Under the pieces are notes generated by a model, which saw only the letters and a program-made list of their open reading frames with translations, was not told the DNA's origin and did no database searches. A program made the translations under genes and the position numbers. A stretch of 64,000 bases of DNA from Ureibacillus endophyticus (GTDB taxonomy: Bacteria; Bacillota; Bacilli; Bacillales_A; Planococcaceae): the NCBI RefSeq assembly GCF_003628435.1, contig NZ_RBZN01000009.1, positions 1 to 64,000 of the forward strand. The letters run 5' to 3'. Positions 27,273-37,203 of the stretch are shown here, one piece after another. Each line of letters opens with the position of its first letter. Within the stretch, counting starts at the first letter, position 1.

Positions 27273-27317
27273 TCATGTGGGAATATTCCCACATGACCTT
27301 ACTACCCTTTAGGTAGT
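27273..27317. promoter_or_regulatory. Two palindromes in the odhA-odhB gap
   Basis: A perfect 24-bp palindrome (arm TCATGTGGGAAT, 27273-27296) is followed by ACTACC-N5-GGTAGT (27301-27317). Neither has a clear T-run. They may be an RNA processing/stability element or a protein-binding site. Confidence 0.6.
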
Positions 27318-27350
27318 TATCCTCTATAAATGATTGAAATGTGTAATAAA

Positions 27351-30161
27351 TTATTTTGCAAGAGCTTCGTCAATAACTTTTGCTTGAGCTTCTTTATGTG
27401 AATCCATATCGCCCTCAGAAGTAGAAGACATTTCTGGACGTCCAACATATTTCACTTTTTTACCTTCTGCAAGGTCTAATAAATATTCTAGTACATATTT
27501 CCATGGACCTTGGTTTTTCGGTTCTTCTTGTACCCAAACGATTTCTTTTGCGTTAGGGAATTTCGCAATGATATCAGATAATTTTTGTGCTGGGAATGGA
27601 TAAAGTTGTTCTACACGAACAATATGAAGGTTATCATATCCTTCTCCATTTTGTACACGATCAGCTAAATCAATTGTTACTTTACCAGATGCAAGTAAAA
27701 TGCGTTCTACTTTTTCTGGGTTATTACCTAAACCTGGTTGTTCAATTACTTCTTCAAATTTACCTGTTGCAAGTTGTTCTAATGATGCAGCAGCTAATGG
27801 ATGACGAAGTAATGATTTTGGTGAAGTTACCACTAATGGACGAACACCTTCTGTACCAAGCATTTTTGCTTGACGGCGTAATAAGTGGTAGTAGTTTCCT
27901 GCATTTGAGCAGTTTGCTACAGTCCAGTTATTTTCAGCGCATAATTGTAAGTAACGTTCAATACGTGCTGAAGAGTGTTCTGGTCCCTGTCCTTCCATAC
28001 CATTTGGTAATAATAGAACTAAACCTGATTTTTGTCCCCATTTTGAGCGAGCAGAAGAGATGAAGTTGTCGAACATAATTTGAGCCATGTTTGCAAAGTC
28101 ACCAAATTGTGCTTCCCAAATAGTTAAGGCTTTGTCATTTTCTAAGTTGTAACCATATTCATAGCCTACGATAGCAGCTTCTGTTAATGGTGAGTTAAAC
28201 ACTGAGAATGACGCATTTGAACCAGAAATATGGTGAAGTGGTGTATATTCTGCACCATTGTTTTTATCATGTAGAACTAAATGGCGTTGTGAGAATGTAC
28301 CACGTTGCGCATCTTGACCTGTCATACGGATAGGGTTACCTTCACGTAAGATTGTAGCAAATGCTAAAGTTTCAGCATGACCCCAATCGATTTTATCCGT
28401 TTCTAATGCTTCTACACGTTTCTTTAAGATTTTTGCTAATTTGTTTTGTGGTTCGAAGTCTGCTGGCCATGCAAGAAGTTCATCATTGATTTGTTTTAAT
28501 TCTTCTTTTGCCACTCCTGTTTCTAATTCAGGGTAACCGTTTTTCACAGCTTCAGGCATTTCAACGTGTGCATGGTGACCTTTTTCAGCACCAACTTCTT
28601 TTACATGGTCATAAGATTTTTGCATTTCTGCATAAATTTCTGTATCAAGTTTTTTCACTTCATCTTCAGTTACGATGCCTTCTTGAACTAATTTTTGTCC
28701 GTATAGCGCACGTACTGTTGGATGTTTTGAAACGATTAAGTATGTTAATGGGTTTGTTACTGTTGGGTCATCTGTTTCATTATGACCGAAACGACGGTAA
28801 CCAATTAAGTCTATTAAAATATCTTTGCCAAAGATTTGGCGGTATTCGAATGCTAAGTGAGCTACTTCTACTACTGCTTCTGGTTCATCAGCGTTCACGT
28901 GGATAACTGGAATGTCGTATCCTTTTGCAACGTCTGAAGAATATAAAGTTGAACGTGAATCATAATGTTCAGTTGTGAATCCAATCATGTTGTTTGAAAT
29001 GATATGGATTGAACCACCAGTAGAGAAACCTTTAGTTCGTGCATAGTTGAATACTTCTTGTACGATACCTTCACCTGCAAAGGCAGCATCACCATGTACA
29101 AGTACTGCTAATGCTTTACTTGGATCATGTTCTGGTGTACCTGGTTTTGAAGTATCTTCTTGTGCAGCACGTGTAGAACCAGTAATTACTGGGCTTACAA
29201 CTTCTAAATGAGATGGGTTATAAGCAAGTTTTACTTTCATCCCAGATTTTTTCGTATGAGCTGCACCCATGTGGTATTTCACGTCGCCAGTCCAACCTTT
29301 AGTAATTTCTAAAGAGCCATCAGCTGGGAAGAAATATTCATTTGGTACGTGAGCAAAGTCAGAGAACATCATATCGTATGGTTTGTTCACAACATGAGTT
29401 AACACATTTAAACGTCCACGGTGAGCCATACCGATTTGTAGTTCTTTCATTTTTTTGTCATCTGCTGCTTTTACAAGTTCATCAAGTAAAACAACTAATG
29501 TATCTAAACCTTCGATAGAGAAGCGTTTTTGACCAACGAATGTTTTATGAATAAATTTCTCAAAGTCTTCAACACGAGTTAATCTTTCTAATAGTTCCTT
29601 TTTCTGTTCTGGAGTTAAATTCACTTTATAAGCACCAGATTCAATTCTGTCTTGAATCCATTGGCGCTCACCATCAGCAATATGAGAATACTCATAAGCG
29701 ATTTTACCAGTATATAATGTACGTAAGTAATCTACTGCTTGTTTACCATTGGTAACGCTTGCAGGAACGTTATTAAAGAATAATGTTGCTGGCATAGATA
29801 CTAAATCTGCATCTGTTAAACCGTAAGTTGCAAGTTCAATACGAGAAGTATCTAATTTACGGTCTTTTAATGGATATACATCTGCAGCTAAGTGTCCAAA
29901 TGAACGAATCGCATCAGCTAATTGTACTGCTGCAAATATTTTTTTAATATTACCAGTTTGTACGTTTGCTGTACCTTCTGAAACCGTTTCTACTGCACCT
30001 TCTACAAATGGGGAACCAAATTGTTGGAAAAGGGCAACTAGTTCAGGCTCTACATCTTCTGGATTTTGTAAGTACAAGTCATATTGCTCCATTACGTATC
30101 CTAAGTTAGGACCAGAAAATGCTGACCAAGGGGAACCAGCAAATAATACATTGTTCGACAT
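27351..30161 (-). CDS. odhA: 2-oxoglutarate dehydrogenase E1 component
   Basis: A 936-residue thiamine-diphosphate enzyme that decarboxylates 2-oxoglutarate and passes the succinyl group to the E2 lipoate. The N-terminal motif (SPWSAFSGPNLGYVMEQY), the conserved GMAHRGRLNVL, the cofactor-binding GDAAFAGEGIVQE and the C-terminal transketolase part (GMEGQGPEHSSAR) are all present. Length is normal. GGAGG lies eight bases before ATG 30161, which is preferred over the ATG at 30176. It is first of the odhAB operon. Confidence 0.97.
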   Translation of the reverse strand: MSNNVLFAGSPWSAFSGPNLGYVMEQYDLYLQNPEDVEPELVALFQQFGSPFVEGAVETVSEGTANVQTGNIKKIFAAVQLADAIRSFGHLAADVYPLKDRKLDTSRIELATYGLTDADLVSMPATLFFNNVPASVTNGKQAVDYLRTLYTGKIAYEYSHIADGERQWIQDRIESGAYKVNLTPEQKKELLERLTRVEDFEKFIHKTFVGQKRFSIEGLDTLVVLLDELVKAADDKKMKELQIGMAHRGRLNVLTHVVNKPYDMMFSDFAHVPNEYFFPADGSLEITKGWTGDVKYHMGAAHTKKSGMKVKLAYNPSHLEVVSPVITGSTRAAQEDTSKPGTPEHDPSKALAVLVHGDAAFAGEGIVQEVFNYARTKGFSTGGSIHIISNNMIGFTTEHYDSRSTLYSSDVAKGYDIPVIHVNADEPEAVVEVAHLAFEYRQIFGKDILIDLIGYRRFGHNETDDPTVTNPLTYLIVSKHPTVRALYGQKLVQEGIVTEDEVKKLDTEIYAEMQKSYDHVKEVGAEKGHHAHVEMPEAVKNGYPELETGVAKEELKQINDELLAWPADFEPQNKLAKILKKRVEALETDKIDWGHAETLAFATILREGNPIRMTGQDAQRGTFSQRHLVLHDKNNGAEYTPLHHISGSNASFSVFNSPLTEAAIVGYEYGYNLENDKALTIWEAQFGDFANMAQIMFDNFISSARSKWGQKSGLVLLLPNGMEGQGPEHSSARIERYLQLCAENNWTVANCSNAGNYYHLLRRQAKMLGTEGVRPLVVTSPKSLLRHPLAAASLEQLATGKFEEVIEQPGLGNNPEKVERILLASGKVTIDLADRVQNGEGYDNLHIVRVEQLYPFPAQKLSDIIAKFPNAKEIVWVQEEPKNQGPWKYVLEYLLDLAEGKKVKYVGRPEMSSTSEGDMDSHKEAQAKVIDEALAK

Positions 30162-30390
30162 GAGAAAAACCTCCAAATATTGCCATTAGGCAGTCCATTG
30201 TGTACTTGAAATATTATTTCATATTTTACCATTCTTCGACAATAAAAAAACTTGTGAAATATTATTATCGAAGAACGTTTTTTTCCATATCAATCTTACT
30301 ACTCTTCACAAAAAATACAACTATTTTTCACAAAATAAGCAAATTTTTTTGGTCAGTTATGATTTTAAGGTCTGAATTTTGGGGTATCAT

Positions 30391-31782
30391 TTATATTTTA
30401 AATGTTAGACTAAATTGCGTACCTATTCCAATGCTACTTTTTACATCCACATCTATACTATATTTCTCTATTAACATTTTCGTTATACTTAAACCTAAAC
30501 CTGTTCCCCCATTATTTTCCCTAGAAGCATCAACCCGATAAAAGCGATCATAGATATGTGGCAAATGTTCTTTTGCTATCCCTATTCCATTATCGGCAAT
30601 AACTAGAATAATTTTATCATCATAATAATTTACTTTAATGTTAATTAGAGGTTTCTTATCGTTATATCTAATCCCATTTTCAATGATATTTCGTATGATT
30701 TGCTCTAAAGCATTTTCTGTAATCTTTACTTGTTTTTGCTTTCCACTTGATTCAATTTCTATATCTGCATCTGGATAGATTAGTTGCATTTCACTTTTAA
30801 TTGAATCTAAGACGATTTCTATATTAGCAGAAGCATTAGTATCTTTCTTTTCATTTCTAGCCAAATCTAATAATTCTTCAATCATTTTTTTCATCCGCGC
30901 TACTTCACTCAAGGAAGTATCAATAGATTCTTCTAAAACTTGCGGATCGTTCTTACCCCATCGCTTGATTAAAGATAAATGGCCTTCAATCGCTTGAATA
31001 GGTGTCCGTAACTCATGGGAGGCATCAGAGACAAATTGCTGTTGCTTGATAAAAGATTGTTGAAGCTCAGCCATCATATTCCGATAGATTGTCAACAAGT
31101 CCCCTATTTCATCATCTGCATTATAAGAGAATTTAATTTGTTCTTCAAAACCTTTGTCTCGTACCGAGTCCATTGAGTCGCGCAAGTCTTTTAAAGGCTT
31201 AATTAAGAGATTGGCTAAATAATAACTGATGGAGCCAGCTAAAAATACTGCACCAATTCCCGCAATCAACATCGCTGTTAATACATATTGCATCATAGAT
31301 TGAAAAGTTGATAATGGATGAATAAGTTGAAGAATTCCTTTAAAGGACCCAATTTGCACTAATCTATTAATAACAAATACATCCTCTTTTAGTTCATCCT
31401 CCGTTACGATTGTAGTTAAAAAACTATCATCCGACAAGTCAATTTTTGCAATTGGCGAGATATCGTTAATTCGTAATACTTCATACCCATCAAAGTTGAA
31501 AATTCGTACAGTTTGATTTTGATTGACAATCGCTTTTAACAAGCCGGTGTTACTTTGTATTTCTTGAATTGTAATTGAACCTTTTTGTGATTGTAAGAAT
31601 CCAGTTAGGTCATCAGCAGTACGTATCGCATTATTTTCCTCATTTTGAAGAAGCCAAGAATAGAGGGCAAGGTAAATCACAATGCAGATTGCAGCATAGC
31701 TGATGAAGATTACGATGGCTGTTGACAACGTCCATTTTGTTTTAAGCGATTGATTAACAAATAACTTGTCCAATTTTTTCAT
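30391..31782 (-). CDS. arlS: Sensor histidine kinase, ArlS-like
   Basis: A 463-residue membrane kinase. Two membrane spans (about 17-41 and 165-188) flank an external sensor of about 120 residues. A HAMP linker (about 190-240) is followed by the H-box [19 protein letters not shown] (phospho-His about 254) and ATPase motifs (N-box [25 protein letters not shown]). The H-box region and the following [14 protein letters not shown] closely match ArlS of Staphylococcus, equivalent to YkoH-type kinases in Bacillus. It overlaps the regulator gene by four bases. The stimulus is not predictable from sequence; in staphylococci ArlRS governs adhesion and metabolism. Confidence 0.88.
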   Translation of the reverse strand: MKKLDKLFVNQSLKTKWTLSTAIVIFISYAAICIVIYLALYSWLLQNEENNAIRTADDLTGFLQSQKGSITIQEIQSNTGLLKAIVNQNQTVRIFNFDGYEVLRINDISPIAKIDLSDDSFLTTIVTEDELKEDVFVINRLVQIGSFKGILQLIHPLSTFQSMMQYVLTAMLIAGIGAVFLAGSISYYLANLLIKPLKDLRDSMDSVRDKGFEEQIKFSYNADDEIGDLLTIYRNMMAELQQSFIKQQQFVSDASHELRTPIQAIEGHLSLIKRWGKNDPQVLEESIDTSLSEVARMKKMIEELLDLARNEKKDTNASANIEIVLDSIKSEMQLIYPDADIEIESSGKQKQVKITENALEQIIRNIIENGIRYNDKKPLINIKVNYYDDKIILVIADNGIGIAKEHLPHIYDRFYRVDASRENNGGTGLGLSITKMLIEKYSIDVDVKSSIGIGTQFSLTFKI

Positions 31783-32459
31783 TCTCTCACCACATAACCA
31801 ACACCACGGACAGTTTCGATATACGGTTCTTTATCGGTTTTTAATTTAGAGCGCAAGTGTCGTATATAAACATCTACTACATTTGTTTCTACTTCACTGT
31901 CATATCCCCATACCGTTTGAAGGATACGTTCCCTTTCACAAACTCTATTTTTATTTTCACATAGCAATTTTAATAAATCGTATTCCGTTTTAGTTAATTC
32001 TAATTTTTCTCCTTCGAAATACACTTCGTAGGATGAAGGATTAATGACAATTTCACGGACTTTGATTTTATCTTCTATCTTTTCTGTTTCAGTAGATTCC
32101 ACCCTTCTAAAAATAGAGCGGATTCTTGCGAGTAATTCTTCAATGGCAAATGGCTTTACTACATAATCGTCCGCTCCAGCATCTAACCCGGCTACGCGAT
32201 CCATGACAGCATCCCGGGCGGTAATTAATATAATGGGAACATTTGATTGAGCCCGTATTCGCCGACAGACTTCAATCCCATTTAAACTAGGTAACATAAC
32301 ATCGAGGAGTATACAATCATACTGCTCTTCTAAAGCCTTCGTTAAACCCTCCCTCCCATCATGGGTAACTGACACACTAAACTGTTCATGCTTTAATTCA
32401 AGCTCAATAAAACGGGCGATGTTTTTTTCATCTTCAACAATTAATATTTTTTTATTCAT
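31779..32459 (-). CDS. arlR: OmpR-family response regulator, ArlR-like
   Basis: 226 residues. The receiver domain has acidic pocket E9/D10, phospho-acceptor D53 (LLDVMLPS) and Lys at about 103 (VKPF). The C-terminal winged-helix DNA-binding domain carries [13 protein letters not shown] and [16 protein letters not shown], then [10 protein letters not shown]. The whole protein tracks ArlR. The start ATG 32459 has AGGTGA six bases upstream. It is first in a two-gene operon with its kinase. Confidence 0.9.
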   Translation of the reverse strand: MNKKILIVEDEKNIARFIELELKHEQFSVSVTHDGREGLTKALEEQYDCILLDVMLPSLNGIEVCRRIRAQSNVPIILITARDAVMDRVAGLDAGADDYVVKPFAIEELLARIRSIFRRVESTETEKIEDKIKVREIVINPSSYEVYFEGEKLELTKTEYDLLKLLCENKNRVCERERILQTVWGYDSEVETNVVDVYIRHLRSKLKTDKEPYIETVRGVGYVVRE

Positions 32460-32493
32460 CGTCTTCACCTAATATATCAATTATTTTATATGC

Positions 32494-32528
32494 AAAAAGC
32501 CTCGTTCTAAGGGTACCTTAAAACGAGG
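32494..32528 (-). terminator. Terminator of the diguanylate cyclase gene
   Basis: CCTCGTT and AACGAGG pair with an inner AAGG/CCTT, and CTTTTTG follows on the minus strand. Confidence 0.8.
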
Positions 32529-32535
32529 TGTAATA

Positions 32536-34575
32536 CTAACTTTGATAAATTTTATAATTATTTTTTGAAATGGTTTTTACATCGTATAACGCACGGTCAG
32601 CCAAATGAAGCAATTCTTCTAGTTTAGTCCCATGATCTGGATAGAAAGATACACCAATCGAACTTGTAGGTGAAAATTGCTGATTGGAAATGACCCAACC
32701 GTTTTGTAACGATTCTTTTATTCTGTCGATAATTTGCTTTACTTGTTTATCTCGTTTTTGTTTGTTTTTAACAAGCCCTGTTAAAACAATGGCGAATTCA
32801 TCTCCACCTATGCGAACAACAAGGTCATTTGAACGAACACTGGATTGTAACGCACGACCAAAATGATTAAGAAATGCATCCCCTACTTCATGGCCATAAC
32901 GATCATTAATATCTTTAAAGTTGTCTCCATCCACATAAAGTACGGCAATTGAGGTATTTCTTGCCTTTGCTTCCTCTATTATGTTTGGGAACTCTTGCTG
33001 GATATAACGTCGATTTGGTAACTGTGTAAGGGAATCATGGTATGCAAGGAATAATAATTGATTCTCAATTTTTTTCCTTTCTGTTATTTCTCTAGCAACC
33101 ATAATAATTTGGAATCCGTGTTTCCGAGAATAGTCATTTACAACGGTATAATTACATTCAGTCCATAGAGCTTCACCGTTTTTGGTTGTGTGAATTAGTT
33201 CTAATTTTGAATTCACATTATGATCAATATTTAACAATTCTTCTTTCCATAATTCCTTACAATCACCCGATAATACTTTAGAATAACACTGTCCTATAAG
33301 TTCATCTGGATGATATCCAAGTTTACGGGTGTATGCACTTGAAGCATATAAAATGATTCCATCTTCATTTGTAATGACAATTAAATCATTTGTATTGTCA
33401 TTGATCATCTTAAACATACGCTCAATATTACGTAACTCAGTAATCATACGTTTCTTTTGAGTGATGTTATAATGCACCGACATAAATTGTTGAATATTCC
33501 CTTTCTCATCGAGTAACGGAATAATTGTCGTATCTACCCAATAAATACTGCCAAATTTTGTTCGGTTACACAGTTCCCCTCTCCAAACTGTACCAGATTG
33601 GATTGTTTCCCAAAGCTTTTGGAAAAATTCCTTCGAATGAAAACCGGAATTTACAATTTGGTGGGTAGCTCCTAACAATTCTTCTTTACTGTAACCTGTT
33701 TGTTCGATAAAACGATCATTCACATCTATAATAATTCCATTCAAATCAGTAATGGACATATCTGCAGCGTTATCTATGGCATATTTTAAATTCCAAAGCC
33801 CTGTGGCAGTACTCTTTAATTCTTTTTCTTTTTTAATAATTTCTGTGATTTCTTGTAAAATTACAAAAACACCCACAACGAAGGACTCTTCATTATTTTG
33901 GAAAATCGGCGAAAAGGTTGCTGTGAAGCTTCGTATAATACCGTCTTTATCAACGAAGGATAAAAATTTCGATGATAGGTTCTTCCCTTTGCAAGCCTCA
34001 TCTAAATACCTTTTAAATTGTTTCGCATTTTTAGGAGTAAAAATGGATAAATCAGAAAAATGTTGCCAACGTACATCTTCAATATTCAAATTAAAATCTT
34101 GTAAAAATTGAGGGTTTGCTTCTAGTAAGCGTCCATCACTTGAAACTAAAACGGTAGATAAAAAGGTATTAAAGAACACCGATCTCATAAATAAATATTT
34201 ATCTTGTAAATCACGTTCGAAAGTAATTTCTTTTGTGATTGCTAGTATAAATGTTTTATCTTCAACAAATATTGGAATAACAGAAGTTTCATATTTTTTT
34301 ACTTCTGAAGATCTATATTGATAGTCTTCATAGCAAACTTGTTTCTTACGTTCAACTGCCAGATTATAATTTTCAAGAATAACCTGATAATATTTTTCAT
34401 CCATAATATCAGATATATTTTTACCAATGGCATCTTCCGAAAGAAGTTGTATAGAGGGAGCGTTTAAATAAATGTATTTATAGTCATCTCCTACTTTTTC
34501 CATGTAAAAAACCAAATCATTGCTATTGCCAAATAATAAGTCAAATTGTACTTTCGGAAGAATTTGTTGAATCAT
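32536..34575 (-). CDS. Multi-PAS diguanylate cyclase (GGDEF)
   Basis: A 679-residue cytosolic protein without membrane spans. Several PAS domains (about 10-120, 125-245, 260-380 and 385-505) precede a GGDEF domain (about 510-679) with intact RIGGDEFAIVL at about 588-593. An RSND inhibitory site (RxxD) sits five residues before GGDEF. It should make cyclic-di-GMP from two GTP, with product feedback, under control of PAS ligands. No EAL domain is present. It starts 20 bases after the dapF stop, so it may be read from the dapF transcript. GGGGG lies about seven bases before the ATG. Confidence 0.92.
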   Translation of the reverse strand: MIQQILPKVQFDLLFGNSNDLVFYMEKVGDDYKYIYLNAPSIQLLSEDAIGKNISDIMDEKYYQVILENYNLAVERKKQVCYEDYQYRSSEVKKYETSVIPIFVEDKTFILAITKEITFERDLQDKYLFMRSVFFNTFLSTVLVSSDGRLLEANPQFLQDFNLNIEDVRWQHFSDLSIFTPKNAKQFKRYLDEACKGKNLSSKFLSFVDKDGIIRSFTATFSPIFQNNEESFVVGVFVILQEITEIIKKEKELKSTATGLWNLKYAIDNAADMSITDLNGIIIDVNDRFIEQTGYSKEELLGATHQIVNSGFHSKEFFQKLWETIQSGTVWRGELCNRTKFGSIYWVDTTIIPLLDEKGNIQQFMSVHYNITQKKRMITELRNIERMFKMINDNTNDLIVITNEDGIILYASSAYTRKLGYHPDELIGQCYSKVLSGDCKELWKEELLNIDHNVNSKLELIHTTKNGEALWTECNYTVVNDYSRKHGFQIIMVAREITERKKIENQLLFLAYHDSLTQLPNRRYIQQEFPNIIEEAKARNTSIAVLYVDGDNFKDINDRYGHEVGDAFLNHFGRALQSSVRSNDLVVRIGGDEFAIVLTGLVKNKQKRDKQVKQIIDRIKESLQNGWVISNQQFSPTSSIGVSFYPDHGTKLEELLHLADRALYDVKTISKNNYKIYQS

Positions 34576-34596
34576 ATGCGCACCCCCTTGTGCGGA

Positions 34597-35562
34597 TTAA
34601 GAAGTGAGTGCAGTCAGCTCTTTATTTACAAAGTTGATGCACTTTTCATATTGCTCCTGTTCTTTTGTCTCTTTTATTTCAATTATTGAATAGTCCAACT
34701 GTTTAATGTCAATTTCGTACTCCGCTGTAAACGTTGCGTTGCCAATTAAAGTTAGTTGGAAATCGTCATTTTGTTGTTTAACTTCACATTTTACAAATCC
34801 ACCTGGGTTATAAACCGTCACCACTTCTGCATCAACTGCACCATTTAAATTCGATACTAGTGCAGATGCTGTCATTGCGGTACCACATGCATTTGTAAAA
34901 CCCACACCTCTTTCAAATGTTCGAACAAATATTGTGTCATTTTTTAATGGGTAAACATAACTTACATTTATCCCGTCTACACAATAATCGTTTTCGCTAT
35001 TTAAAAACTGTGCAAGTTGTTCTTGATGCGTAAAATCTGAAATGTTGCGATCTTCTAAAATACCGATTAAATGAGGGTTTGGAACTGAAACCGCAGTAAA
35101 TTTAATCGATGGTGAAAATTCCTCAATAATTTGATGTTTTATTTCTGTTTGGTTTTTGTAAACCATTGGTAACGTGCTCAAGTCAAAGGAAACAGGTGAA
35201 ATTTCTACCGCATATGTAGGAATCGATTCAAAAATTTGTGCCTCTTCTTTTACGTGTAGAGTTGCTTTCATCGTCTCAATATTTGCGTGTGTTTTACCAA
35301 GTTTCTCACACACATATCTTGCTACACAGCGTAACCCGTTGCCACACATAGAAGCTTCTGAACCATCCGCATTAATGACGCGCATTTTTGCATCAGCAGT
35401 TTTTGATGGTAAGACTAGTAATAACCCGTCTGCCCCTCCTTCGTTATTTTTATCACATAACCACTTTGTTAAATGAACCCAATCTAACTCATTTTCATCG
35501 TTAGTATTATATAAATAAAATGTATTTCCAGAACCATGTACTTTTAAGAATGCGTAGATCAT
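34597..35562 (-). CDS. dapF: Diaminopimelate epimerase
   Basis: A 321-residue enzyme that interconverts LL- and meso-diaminopimelate for lysine and peptidoglycan synthesis. The two catalytic cysteines are visible in ADGSEASMCGNGLRC (about residue 72) and TNACGTAMTA (about 225). It is somewhat longer than the usual 270-285 residues, with a charged C-terminal extension (about 290-321). The second Cys motif reads CGTAMTA rather than the common CGTGA. It stands alone, not in a dap cluster. Confidence 0.9.
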   Translation of the reverse strand: MIYAFLKVHGSGNTFYLYNTNDENELDWVHLTKWLCDKNNEGGADGLLLVLPSKTADAKMRVINADGSEASMCGNGLRCVARYVCEKLGKTHANIETMKATLHVKEEAQIFESIPTYAVEISPVSFDLSTLPMVYKNQTEIKHQIIEEFSPSIKFTAVSVPNPHLIGILEDRNISDFTHQEQLAQFLNSENDYCVDGINVSYVYPLKNDTIFVRTFERGVGFTNACGTAMTASALVSNLNGAVDAEVVTVYNPGGFVKCEVKQQNDDFQLTLIGNATFTAEYEIDIKQLDYSIIEIKETKEQEQYEKCINFVNKELTALTS

Positions 35563-35711
35563 AGGCTATCTCCCCTATATATTCATTTATTTCTATCATA
35601 AGTGTAAAAGAATTGTTAAGCAACCAATCTATTAATGAATAAACATTAAATATATATTACAATTTTTCCGAAAAAAAAATCCTATTTTTATATGTAAATG
35701 TTTGTATAAAA

Positions 35712-35740
35712 TTGACTTTTTATAATATGATATTATCATA
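35712..35740 (+). promoter_or_regulatory. Promoter-like site overlapped by a 15-bp palindrome
   Basis: TTGACT (35712-35717) is followed by the palindrome TATGATATTATCATA (35726-35740), which covers the -10 region, as an operator would. The rest of the 35563-35906 gap is AT-rich, apart from the promoter at 35807. Confidence 0.35.
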
Positions 35741-35806
35741 AAATATTTTGTAATATAGTTATTTCTCTGCCATTTTTGGGTAAATTAATATTACAAAAAA
35801 AATTGT

Positions 35807-35835
35807 TTGACGTCTTGTTCCTTTGGGTTTAATAT
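35807..35835 (+). promoter_or_regulatory. Sigma-A promoter of the GNAT gene
   Basis: TTGACG, a 17-base spacer and TAATAT, about 70 bases upstream of the ATG. Confidence 0.6.
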
Positions 35836-35906
35836 TTTGTCTTGTCGGCCAATTATTTTGGTTTAATTTTGGCTTTGCAACTATCCTATAAAGGAGGCGT
35901 TTCATC

Positions 35907-36455
35907 ATGTTAAAACATAGAGACCTTTCAGAAACTAACGAACTGTACCAATTAATGAGTCACCCTTCCGTTTTTCCATTTGTCCGTCAGAAAGCTTCCT
36001 CAGCTGAAGAGTATTTATTTATGACTAAACAATTATTGGAAGAAGAACAACTTGGTAAGACAATTTCAAGGACAATTATAGGAGACTTCGGGCAACCAAT
36101 CGGTACAATAAGTCTCTTTGATATACAGGATGGAGCTGGTTTCCTCGGTACTTGGATAGGTGTACCTTATCAAGGTATGGGCTATAACCAAATGGCAAAA
36201 CATCACTTCTTATCAGAGTTGTTTTTTGAAAAGGATTTTCATACGGTGTTTTTGAGAATTCGAAGTGAAAATGAAAAATCGAAAAGAGCAAGTTTAAAAT
36301 TACAATATGTGGTTTGCGCAAAAGAGTCACACCCTGCATTATTTGAAGAAATTAATATGGGGGAGACGAAATTTGACTTATATAAAATTCCGAAAGATTT
36401 ATTCTATATCGTAACAGCCAACGAATCTACAAAAGAAGAAGAACAAGCGATGTAA
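35907..36455 (+). CDS. GNAT family N-acetyltransferase (RimJ/RimL-like)
   Basis: A 182-residue protein with the GNAT pattern: a first helix and strand (LKHRDLSETNELYQLMSHP), IGTISLFDIQDG, then GTWIGVPYQGMGYNQMAKHHFL, which holds the acetyl-CoA-binding loop (QGMGYN), and the SENEKSKRASLKLQY end of the fold. RimJ/RimL-type members acetylate protein N-termini or small molecules; the substrate here is unknown. AAAGGAGG precedes the ATG. The C-terminal 20 residues are acidic and probably disordered. Monocistronic with a strong terminator. Confidence 0.82.
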   Translation: MLKHRDLSETNELYQLMSHPSVFPFVRQKASSAEEYLFMTKQLLEEEQLGKTISRTIIGDFGQPIGTISLFDIQDGAGFLGTWIGVPYQGMGYNQMAKHHFLSELFFEKDFHTVFLRIRSENEKSKRASLKLQYVVCAKESHPALFEEINMGETKFDLYKIPKDLFYIVTANESTKEEEQAM

Positions 36456-36456
36456 T

Positions 36457-36495
36457 AAAAGAGGCAAGGACGAGAGCATGTCCTGCCTCTTTTTA
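36457..36495 (+). terminator. Terminator of the GNAT gene
   Basis: AAAGAGGCA and TGCCTCTTT pair, with GAC/GTC extending the stem; TTTTTA follows. Confidence 0.88.
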
Positions 36496-36559
36496 GCTAC
36501 TCAGTTTTGAGGTAAATATTTAGAAGCTTAGATAAAAATTCTAATTTAGTAATAATTTT

Positions 36560-36833
36560 GTGAGCGGACTAAGCACACAAGCCGCAAAGCCAACTTGCAG
36601 TTGTCTTTACGACTTGTCTTTGGGGCCAACACGATGTTGGTCATGGTGACAAAAGGGGCATCTGAAAATTATTTTGAGATGCCCCTTTTGCGACGAGGAT
36701 GGTGTTAACCACCGCAGGAGCAATACTTTGTACAACAGCGTTTTTGTCACCTGCTTGTGTTAATGTCCGCTCACTTTTATTTTTACTTCTAAACCTGCTA
36801 ATATATTGCGCGGCTTACAGTGGTAGGCCGCGG
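36560..36833. repeat. Modular multi-hairpin repeat, long copy C with swapped apical module
   Basis: The same ends as copy A (GTGAGCGGAC at 36560, GTCCGCTCAC at 36765) and the CGCGGC/GCCGCG hairpin (36809-36832). The GGTGACAA/TTTGTCACC stem is kept. The hairpin it encloses in copy A is replaced by AAAAGGGGCATCT/AGATGCCCCTTTT (36652-36689) and a second module to about 36740. Confidence 0.9.
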
Positions 36834-36924
36834 TTTCTTATTTTAATGCAATTGGCTCCCGTTGCATTATAGGTTACATTTTTATATTTATGGGATTGTT
36901 TACTTCAAAATTATTATTACTTCT

Positions 36925-37069
36925 GTGAGCGGACTTAGCACACAAGCCGCAAAGCCAACTTGTAGTTGTCTTTACGACTTGTCTTTATGCTTGTGTTAAT
37001 GTCCGCTCACTTTTTATCTTTACTTCCTAATCTTCTAATTTTTGCGCGGCTTACAGTGGTTGGCCGCGA
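36925..37069. repeat. Modular multi-hairpin repeat, short copy D
   Basis: Ends at 36925-36934 and 37001-37010, a single internal stem, then the CGCGGC/GCCGCG hairpin at 37045-37068. It is equivalent to copy B and follows long copy C, as B follows A. Confidence 0.9.
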
Positions 37070-37130
37070 TTTCTTATACCTTCCGTCACATAAATTAACT
37101 GAAGTGTTGGCGGAATGGAGAATAATAGCA

Positions 37131-37170
37131 AAAAACAGGCACCATGTTATACACATGTGCCCGTTTTTTT
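37131..37170 (-). terminator. Bidirectional terminator beside murG
   Basis: GGCAC and GTGCC with CATG extensions form a stem flanked by A-rich and T8 runs, so it can stop transcripts from either side. It is 30 bases after the murG stop. Confidence 0.75.
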
Positions 37171-37203
37171 TAGCTAGAATTTTATTACAACCTATTATTA
37201 ATA

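Noticed and set aside
27587-28906. Plus-strand frames inside odhA
   Set aside because: Antisense shadows of a strongly conserved gene; Leu/Gln-rich with no ribosome sites.
20423-37069. Multi-hairpin elements as insertion sequences
   Set aside because: They are 145-275 bases, carry no reading frame for a transposase, and I see no clear target duplication.
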